Below, piece by piece: positions 56,675 to 64,000 of a DNA stretch of 64,000 nt; position 1 is the stretch's first letter; every line of letters begins with the position of its first letter. This DNA comes from Pochonia chlamydosporia 170 (lineage: Eukaryota > Ascomycota > Sordariomycetes > Hypocreales > Clavicipitaceae): positions 6,758,001 to 6,822,000 of the forward strand of contig NC_035790.1 in assembly GCF_001653235.2 (NCBI RefSeq), in the 5' to 3' direction. The position numbers were made by a program, and so were the translations under genes. The notes below the pieces were generated by a model. That model ran no database searches, had not been told where the DNA came from, and saw nothing but the letters and a program-made list of their open reading frames with translations.

Positions 56675-59600
56675 TCATTTAAACCCCGGCTTGAGTGACC
56701 ACATTCCCCGTCCTGCGCCGCCAGTCTTATTCAATACTGCCACTCTATCCAGAGCGGTCTTGAACTCATCGCTCTGTTTCTTCCCTGGGCAGTAGGGATT
56801 GAAGTGGTCCACAAGCATTTTGCTGGGCACTCGTCCACCATGTCGATCTATGAAAGTCTTGATCATCGCGATGAAATCCTTCGCCTTCAAGTTCTTGTCT
56901 AGCCCTGGGGTTCCAGAACGAGAACTGCTGGCACTTCCGCCATCCAAGCCTTGACGACTCGCCAGGTTATTCATAATACCGGCGGAGCTCGGGCCGCCAC
57001 GTCGCCTATTTCCACCTGGTCTTCCTCCTGATCCAACTTCACCAGTCCAAGTAACTGTGCCGATCGGTACACGACGAGCTTCCTGGGCAGCATGTCGAAG
57101 GTGAGCGGCTGCTTCTCGGGCAACTTGGTTGGCTTCTTGGCGCAATACGCTCATATCTGCCTTCGCCTTCTGAGGGCCATTCACAATTTGCTCGTGATCA
57201 TATGCACTATTCACTGAGCGTGAGAATATGCCCTCTAGCATTCGCCTCTCGTCGTGAACAGAATCGTCTTCTTTGAAGTCTTCCATGGCGGCAACGATGT
57301 TCATCTTCTGCAGTTCCTGTCGCTCAATGTCTCGCTCTTTGCTTCCAACACTGGTAATTGGTGCTAGATTCTTCCCCTTGGGACCAGTCCCGTCCTTGTT
57401 TGCCGAGATATCGACTTCCGCTCCCTTGAACACGTCGCTTCGTTGGGCAGCCGCCTGATCACCAGCATTATACGTGAACAGGTCATACAAGTCTGATAAA
57501 TCGTACGAACTCCGTTGCTTCGGATCTTTAAGCACCTTGTTCGTCATGAACTGTTTGAAAATTTGCCTGTGATAGATCTTCTCCTCGATTGTGCCTTCCG
57601 TCATGAGTCGGTAAATCTTTACTGGCTTGTTCTGTCCCAATCTCCATGCTCGCTCCCGAGCCTGTAGATCTGTAGATGGGTTCCAATCAGGGTCGAAGAT
57701 GATGATTCGATCAGCGCCTGTAAGATTTGTCCCCAGACCGCCAGTTCTTGTTGTCATAAGGAAAACATGAATGGACGGATCGGTATTAAATCTGTCAATC
57801 ATTGGCTGTCGTTGGTCCACTGGCGTTTCTCCATCCATGCGAACATAGCTTATGCCGCATTCTCGCATACACTTCTCGATTATGTTGAGCATCAATTTGC
57901 CCTGTGAGAAAAGTAGCGTCTTGTGGCCGTTTGGGATCATTACTTTCTGCAACAAGTCATTGGTAAGCTGCAGCTTGGCGGAAAGCTTCGGGCTTCCAAA
58001 ATTATATCCAGCTTTCTTCCCAAGACTCTTATCCAACAGGTCGGGATGGTTGCAGATTTTACGCAGAATGTCAATTCCGTACAGAGATTGACGCCGTCTG
58101 TTTAGAATGGCTGATACCTCGTCTGATCCTAAGAATGTTTCGTATGCCTTTCGCTGCCCGTCAGTCAACTTGCAGAACAAGACCTGTTCCGTCTTCTCGG
58201 GTAGGTCAGCAGCAACATCAATTTTCAGTCGCTGAAGCAAGTACTCGCTGATTGTCTCTTTGAGTGCTTCAGCGCACTTTTCAGCCGTCATGACTTGAAG
58301 ATTGGATGCGTTCGCGTAGCCACCCTGACGAATAGGAATCTCGAACTGCGTCCGAAAATTTACTAGGGTTCCTAGTCGCATCGGATATATAAAGTCGAAC
58401 AGAGACCACAGTTCGGTCAGATTGTTCTGTACAGGTGTACCTGATAATATGACCCGGTTCGGGGTGTTCAACTCCTTGCATGTTACAGTGATTTCGGCGT
58501 TGGGATTTCGGATCTTGTGTCCCTCATCAAGCACCGCATAGTCCCACAATATCGGTAACAACTCGTCAGCATAGGTTTGTAAGCCTGTATAAGTTGTGAC
58601 AAGAACATGGCCCTTGTCCACAACTCCTCTGACAATTCTTCTAGCTGCATTCAAAGACTTATTGGCAACTGGACGGTAGTGTTCGACATCATATTCATCC
58701 TCAAATCGAGGGTTCATCATCCCACTTCCCGACGAATGCAGGATTGATACTCTCAACGGCGGCCACCAGCGATGAAATTCGCTCACCCATTGTCGTAGCA
58801 GGGTAGCTGGTGCAACCACAATGACTGGTCGATGAAGCGTTTTGCTGTAATGGAGGGCGGCGATAAATGCGATTAGTTGCACAGTTTTCCCCAAACCCAT
58901 TTCATCTCCAATGATACCTCCAACACTTTGCTTGTACAACTCCGCCAGCCACTGTACACCAGTTTTCTGGTAACCAAACAAGGACGGGTGTATGTCGCCA
59001 GGCAGTTTCAGGCCATCATCAATATAGTGATCGGGGTAGTCCGGTGATGGTTTCAGCCATTCATCCTCATCCTCATCGCTCTCTACTGCGGCATCTTCGT
59101 CGTCTGCCAATTGTCGACGAGCTCGCCTAGCTCGACTCCTCCGGGAGATCCAGTCTTTCAGTCTGCGTTGGTAAAGTGATTCGTTACCATCATCCAGCTT
59201 GCTGAGGTCAACTTTCTCTTCTTCTAATGCTTTGGCTTTGGCCTTCGTTTTGCGACGCTCTTGCCGAATAAGATCATCTTCATTGCCCTGTTGCCAAACT
59301 GTTTCATCAGCAGACTCAGAAGCCGACGACTGATCTGGTTCAAATTCTGCCGACGGGCTGCGCTCCCGTTCGACCCTTCGTTTCTTTCTTGGACGAAGTG
59401 AAAACTCGTCTTCTGCAGCTGACGCAGGTGCTTTAGGTTCTTTCTCAACGACTTCATCGGCGAAACCTGGTCGGCGTAACAACTGGTGCGATGTTGGGCC
59501 CTCGGCCTCTTGATCATATTGTTCCGCGGCAGCTTCTTCTTCGGCTTCCAATATGGTGTCAGCCAACTGGCCAGTAATTCCCTCAGGACGAGGTCCGCCA

Positions 59601-60163
59601 ACTTTTGCAAACGGCGTGATCTTTCCTGTTCGGATGAGATACTCTCGGTGGCTCTCGCCAGGAAGCCTTGTTGACTTGGAATGAGCGGCGGTGTCCGCAG
59701 GGTCCTCTCGATGTCGCTTGTCAATACGTGATTGAAAATCTGTAATGTCGCTTGAGATTTGTCCGATTTCTTCTTCCAGTTTTGCGATCTCTTTTTGCAC
59801 ATTACGTGATTGATATGGATTACCAGCAACCCTCTCCAGGCGCTTTTTCTCCTTGTCCAACTGGGATTGAAGTCTCTGCCTGGTGGCACCTAGCTTCACG
59901 ATGCGGTTCTGATCTTTCTTGTCCTCCGCCTCCATTAGAGCGGCGTTTGCCTGGATGGTGATATCTCGCTCCAAGTCATCCTGATCTCTCACGGTTCCTG
60001 TCAAATTTTTCAGGGCATCTTCTTCAGTCATCGCCTCTGTCTCGAGCGTTTCAGCCGTTGATTCAGCACCAGTCGCTTCCTGGGCGGCTGCGACCATCTT
60101 CTCGACCAATTGCTCACGGCTTTCGCCTGTGGCCGATTGGTCTTGTTCCTGATCAGGATCCAT
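56675..60163 (-). CDS. rad26: SWI2/SNF2 DNA repair translocase RAD26 (CSB/ERCC6)
   Basis: Single exon, 1162 aa. The N-terminus is acidic and coiled coil, with a RLPGESHREYLIRTGKITPF block typical of fungal RAD26. The helicase core has DEMGLGKTVQ near residue 420 (Walker A), APATLLRQW, LDEGHKIRN near 546 (motif II as DEGH), ILSGTPVQNN and, in lobe 2, FLMTTRTGGLGTNLTGADRIIIFDPDWNPS then RAWRLGQ. The C-terminal 60 residues form a winged-helix-like FIAMIKTFIDRHGG segment. It acts at stalled RNA polymerase II in transcription-coupled nucleotide excision repair. Confidence 0.95.
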   Translation of the reverse strand: MDPDQEQDQSATGESREQLVEKMVAAAQEATGAESTAETLETEAMTEEDALKNLTGTVRDQDDLERDITIQANAALMEAEDKKDQNRIVKLGATRQRLQSQLDKEKKRLERVAGNPYQSRNVQKEIAKLEEEIGQISSDITDFQSRIDKRHREDPADTAAHSKSTRLPGESHREYLIRTGKITPFAKVGGPRPEGITGQLADTILEAEEEAAAEQYDQEAEGPTSHQLLRRPGFADEVVEKEPKAPASAAEDEFSLRPRKKRRVERERSPSAEFEPDQSSASESADETVWQQGNEDDLIRQERRKTKAKAKALEEEKVDLSKLDDGNESLYQRRLKDWISRRSRARRARRQLADDEDAAVESDEDEDEWLKPSPDYPDHYIDDGLKLPGDIHPSLFGYQKTGVQWLAELYKQSVGGIIGDEMGLGKTVQLIAFIAALHYSKTLHRPVIVVAPATLLRQWVSEFHRWWPPLRVSILHSSGSGMMNPRFEDEYDVEHYRPVANKSLNAARRIVRGVVDKGHVLVTTYTGLQTYADELLPILWDYAVLDEGHKIRNPNAEITVTCKELNTPNRVILSGTPVQNNLTELWSLFDFIYPMRLGTLVNFRTQFEIPIRQGGYANASNLQVMTAEKCAEALKETISEYLLQRLKIDVAADLPEKTEQVLFCKLTDGQRKAYETFLGSDEVSAILNRRRQSLYGIDILRKICNHPDLLDKSLGKKAGYNFGSPKLSAKLQLTNDLLQKVMIPNGHKTLLFSQGKLMLNIIEKCMRECGISYVRMDGETPVDQRQPMIDRFNTDPSIHVFLMTTRTGGLGTNLTGADRIIIFDPDWNPSTDLQARERAWRLGQNKPVKIYRLMTEGTIEEKIYHRQIFKQFMTNKVLKDPKQRSSYDLSDLYDLFTYNAGDQAAAQRSDVFKGAEVDISANKDGTGPKGKNLAPITSVGSKERDIERQELQKMNIVAAMEDFKEDDSVHDERRMLEGIFSRSVNSAYDHEQIVNGPQKAKADMSVLRQEANQVAREAAAHLRHAAQEARRVPIGTVTWTGEVGSGGRPGGNRRRGGPSSAGIMNNLASRQGLDGGSASSSRSGTPGLDKNLKAKDFIAMIKTFIDRHGGRVPSKMLVDHFNPYCPGKKQSDEFKTALDRVAVLNKTGGAGRGMWSLKPGFK

Positions 60164-62380
60164 GGAATTGAGTCAGCTAGGATCGGTGGCTCAGCCTGCT
60201 GTACTTCCACCGTTGCTTTAACGTCTAAAGGGGTTATTTCGCCCTTGCATCGTATTGATATGCCTGGAGATTATAGTGTTTAAAGGGTATTGGTCGTTGG
60301 TAACCCAGTGCACCGTTGTTCACGGCGGACCAAAATGGGTCGGCCAGGGAACAGCGGCGTCTTAGAACGCTAACTCCAACCCAACGCACAAATTTTTGTC
60401 TCACAAGCTTCTGAAAGCAGACGATCTTGATCTTGCGGGTCCGAAGATGGCGATACAGAACTCTGGGCGAGGAAAAATGAGCAACAAAAGTGATGGTGGA
60501 CACAGATGAGTTGTTCATCAATGGTGCCTCGAAGTGTAAATCGTGAATGTCCAGTATTTGATAGCGTGAAAGGGTGGCAAAAGTCACATTGTAGTTGGTC
60601 AGCACTGTGGGGCCTCTCCGTGGCTGCCTTGAAGTCCCAGATGATTGTCGAAATGGAGACATCGATTGGTCTAGCTACCCTACACGCCGCTGACTCCCCC
60701 AAATGCCTCTCTTCCTCGTTCTTGTAACCATTCTATCGATGTGCTAGAAAAGGAAATAACTTGGCGTGTCAAGTCTACACTCCGTTCAAGATTTTTCACT
60801 TACTATGCCCTGGTTCGTCGTTAGGCCCCTCAGTAATAAGTTAGACGTAAACTTAGAAGTCCGTCCAATCCCGTATCCTTTCATGTTTTGGAGACAAGTA
60901 CCTGCCATTGCCAAATCTTGCACTTTTAAAAATTTCGCACTTTAAATAAAGATAAGTCGTGATGTAAATCCGTATATTTAGAGAAATGTCGTTGATGAAA
61001 GTGTTTGTGGTGCTAGTTTTGACTGAATCTGCTGGTTGCAAAAAACCATCAAAGACTCTCCTTGTGGCCCGAATACTAGAAGTCACTACGAAACTTATAT
61101 ACTTTCAAGGTGCCTAGAACTTTGATGCACATATGCAAGATAGCAACGACGTAATTTCTTCATGCCTCCGGTTAGTGAGGCCGTTGGAGGAGTCTGAGTT
61201 GCTCACGAACCCAGACAGCTTGTGCTTGTGAGCCGCCATAAAGTCCTGCTCTATGCCAGTTTTGACTAATGAAAGTATATTGGGGTAGAAGACGCAGATA
61301 GTAAAATGGCGGAATACGCTCTGCAATTTGTAGCTCTGGCCGCCGAGGGGTTTGGTGATCAGCGGTCCAGGATTGGTACCATGCAATGACACGTTTTTGT
61401 AGATACGAAATCATGGCTCGTGTATGCTGGTGAATCACTAAAGTGTGATTTGAACGATATAGTAGAAAGCAAATGGCGAATGATGTCGAGTTTAAGCGCA
61501 ATTTGCGACAGGACTGTTTAAGTGAGAGAACTAACTCGAGCCTAACAGTTCCTGACGGACATTGCACCATTTTATCAAGTACTACAATTGCAATGGTTCT
61601 TTGTTACATGTAAGTATTATACCACGACTTACCTAGATAGGCAAATGAAATTGGCGATTGGCTTTTATTCTGGCGTTGTTCACAGTTGGAGCCCGGTGGT
61701 GCAGGTTGGTAGCAGAATCAGGGGCCACGTGCCTTTGATAAAGATATCCAGCTCTTTGGGATGAACGGTTGACATACAAAGAAATGTCGAAAATCCGTCT
61801 CCTTTGAAGCTGCTTGCATAGTCATGGTGTGTTGAGAGAGATCTTTTGTGTGATGCCGGGCAGAAGTCGAAGCCTAGCAATTGTCAGTGATACTTGACAT
61901 TGAGACACATGTGCAGGTTGAGAGAAAATGCTGCTGCATCAGTTTTTGCGCCATATTAGTTGTGCATTGCTGGGCTACGTGCTGCGTCATTCGGGACACA
62001 CAGACAGTATGATCATTTCCACTAATACAATAAGCACTTGAATATTTAAATAGATGCAGTCTCTGAGTTGGCAAACATATTGTGACTGGACAAGTTGTTC
62101 GTTGTTGTTTGGCAACACGGACCCGAAGTTGATCCGTTTCATCAATGGTTTAACTTGCGACAAAGAAATAGGGAAAATGGGGCCTGAAAAAAAGTGTGAG
62201 ACACTCAGCACCTAAGCCATCTTGCAAAACGCGCCCGCGCCTATCATTTCGCGTCGCCGCCGCCAAGGAGCCATTCATGGAGCTTCATGTTCCCACGTCA
62301 CCCATTGGCATCTTGAAGTCTCAGTCACCTCGCAACGCTCCTCCATCACCACCAAAGCCCATGCGACGAGCGCCGTCGAC
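60164..62380. other. Divergent 2.2 kb spacer between RAD26 and HIR1
   Basis: Contains both promoters. A 132-codon minus-strand frame at 61172-61570 and smaller ones show no recognised family, and no introns could be placed. The immediate HIR1 leader (62.2-62.38 kb) is GC-rich. Confidence 0.5.
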
Positions 62381-64000
62381 ATGCACATCATAAAGCCCTC
62401 GTGGCTGAGCCACAGCGGCGAACAGAAAGACTTTGAGGTGTACAGCTGTCATATTTCTCCCGATGGCAAGCGTCTCGCGACCGCTGGTGGTGATGGCCAC
62501 GTCCGAGTCTGGTCGACCGAGGCTATCTACAATGCGAAGGATGCCAGCTACACAAAGCCGCGCCAGCTCTGCCACATGAGCCATCATTTAGGCACAATCC
62601 ATTCCGTGCGATTCTCTCCCAATGGCCGGTATCTCGCCAGCGGCGCCGACGACAAACTCATCTGCGTATACCACCTCGACAAGGGGGCCCCGGCGATAAC
62701 CTTTGGGAACAACGAACCGCCGCCGGCAGAAAATTGGAAAACATACAAGCGATTAATTGGTCACGAAAATGATGTCCAGGACTTGGCATGGTCACCGGAT
62801 TCGTCCCTGCTGGTGTCCGTTGGGCTGGACTCCAAGGTCGTCGTTTGGTCGGGTTACACCTTTGAGAAGCTCAAGGCAATCCCGGCGCATCAGAGTCACG
62901 TCAAGGGCATCACTTTTGACCCTGCCAACAAGTTCTTTGCGACTGCTAGCGACGACCGAACGATCAAGATATTCCGATATACCCCTCCTGCCCCTAATTC
63001 TACCCAACATGACATGATCAATAATTTTGTACTGGAAACAACAATTAGCGCGCCATTTAAGAGCTCACCGCTTACTACATACTTTCGACGGTGCTCATGG
63101 TCCCCTGATGGTAACCACATCGCAGCTGCCAATGCTGTAAATGGTCCCGTGAGCTCAGTCGCCATCATTGAGCGAACCAGGTGGGATAGCGAAATCAATC
63201 TAATCGGTCACGAAGCGCCAACCGAAGTTTGCATGTTCTCCCCACGATTATTCCACACCGTTAAACCAGACGAAAATGCCACCACGAATGGAAGCTCTGG
63301 CCAAATGTTGGTGACCGTTGCTGCCACTGCTGGCCAGGACAAGACTCTGAGCATATGGAACACCAATACATCTCGCCCTGTTGTTGTTCTACAAGATCTT
63401 AGCGGCAAGTCAATATCCGATTTATCATGGGCTCCTGATGGCCAGACCTTGTTTGCGGCCAGCTTAGATGGCAGCATCGTGGTTGTCAGGTTTGACGAAG
63501 GAGAGCTAGGCTGGGTGGCACAGACCGAAGAAAACATTAGGGCTCTGCAGAAGTATGGTGCATCTCGCAAAGGGATGGGAATACCTGAGGATGTGGATGG
63601 CTTATTACTAGAGACACATAGTAAAGCTGGCGAGTCAAGAGCAGTTGAATCAAGAATGGGCGCCTTGATGGGAGATACGCCAAAGGAGTCTACGCCAGCC
63701 CCAAATGGCACAAGGGCAGGGTCAGATAAGCCTGTTGCTGCGACAAATGGCGAAACAGAGGCTGCGAAAACACCCGAGGAAGAGAAGGAAGATAAGTCTG
63801 CAGACCGTGTCAAAGAGCTCAAGTCGCGAGTGACAGTTGGCAAGGACGGTAAGAAACGAGTCGCACCACTTCTTGTCTCGTCCTCAGGGACTGGGCAGTC
63901 CTCATTACCACAGACACAATTGGTTGGGTCAACCGCAACCAAGACGACCCAGAACGATGCTCCACAAACTATGTTGGATCTCAGCAAACCGTTCGACGGA
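62381..64000 (+). CDS. hir1: Histone chaperone subunit HIR1 (HIRA), 3' end beyond window
   Basis: 540 codons are present and the frame is open at the window end, so the gene is partial. It starts with the canonical MHIIKPSWLSHSGEQKDFEVYS. WD40 repeats run to about residue 390 (SPDGKRLATAGGDGHVRVW, then SPNGRYLASGADDKLICVY and SPDSSLLVSVGLDSKVVVW). After a disordered acidic linker, KDGKKRVAPLL near residue 490 is the HIRA B motif that binds ASF1. The C-terminal Hira domain lies outside. HIR1 belongs to the HIR complex for replication-independent H3-H4 deposition and histone gene repression. No intron in the visible part. Confidence 0.95.
   Translation, partial: MHIIKPSWLSHSGEQKDFEVYSCHISPDGKRLATAGGDGHVRVWSTEAIYNAKDASYTKPRQLCHMSHHLGTIHSVRFSPNGRYLASGADDKLICVYHLDKGAPAITFGNNEPPPAENWKTYKRLIGHENDVQDLAWSPDSSLLVSVGLDSKVVVWSGYTFEKLKAIPAHQSHVKGITFDPANKFFATASDDRTIKIFRYTPPAPNSTQHDMINNFVLETTISAPFKSSPLTTYFRRCSWSPDGNHIAAANAVNGPVSSVAIIERTRWDSEINLIGHEAPTEVCMFSPRLFHTVKPDENATTNGSSGQMLVTVAATAGQDKTLSIWNTNTSRPVVVLQDLSGKSISDLSWAPDGQTLFAASLDGSIVVVRFDEGELGWVAQTEENIRALQKYGASRKGMGIPEDVDGLLLETHSKAGESRAVESRMGALMGDTPKESTPAPNGTRAGSDKPVAATNGETEAAKTPEEEKEDKSADRVKELKSRVTVGKDGKKRVAPLLVSSSGTGQSSLPQTQLVGSTATKTTQNDAPQTMLDLSKPFDG

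Noticed and set aside
61172..61570. 132-codon minus-strand frame
   Set aside because: No family resemblance, no convincing start and no neighbouring exons; not annotated as a gene.

Overview
The window reads as chromosomal DNA of a filamentous ascomycete (Pezizomycotina, most likely Sordariomycetes/Hypocreales). Genes carry short introns (about 48-190 nt) with GTRNGT donors and CTAAC/CTGAC-like branch sites. The set mixes fungal housekeeping genes (MAK5, MLP1/TPR, eIF3c, ISA2, RPL7, RPS14, RAD26, HIR1) with fungal accessory families (HET domain, NLR N-terminal domain, GH11 xylanase, Hce2, isocyanide synthase). The genus is inference only. Exon-intron models were built by hand from reading-frame continuity and family resemblance. 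Twenty-one protein genes are annotated.

Accessory left part (1-15.8 kb): a HET-domain incompatibility protein, a single-pass membrane protein with a PAN/Apple-like ectodomain, a GNAT acetyltransferase, a secreted GH11 xylanase with a CBM1 tail and GGCTAAA sites upstream, and a divergent pair made of a class A FAD monooxygenase (9.0-10.9 kb, minus) and a fused isocyanide synthase-TauD dioxygenase (13.0-15.2 kb, plus). The divergent pair is the best candidate in the window for a small, possibly undescribed natural-product locus. Its 2.1 kb shared promoter holds a palindrome that matches a copper-response element.

Centre: an Artemis/SNM1-type nuclease, MAK5 helicase, MLP1/TPR and an unknown 210-aa protein are followed by a 7.5 kb gene-free stretch (29.4-37.0 kb). 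That stretch contains tandem repeats and five copies of the 9-mer TACTCCGTA. An orphan coiled-coil protein, a secreted Hce2-domain protein and a stand-alone NACHT_N domain (an NLR lacking its NTPase) follow, with further gene-poor spacers between them.

Housekeeping right part (44.8-64 kb): hemerythrin-like protein, PEX11-family peroxin, eIF3c, ISA2, a divergent RPL7/RPS14 pair sharing a promoter with a telomere-repeat-like box, RAD26 and the 5' part of HIR1 (cut by the window end). RPL7 intron 2 contains a probable C/D-box snoRNA whose guide is complementary to a conserved 25S rRNA segment.
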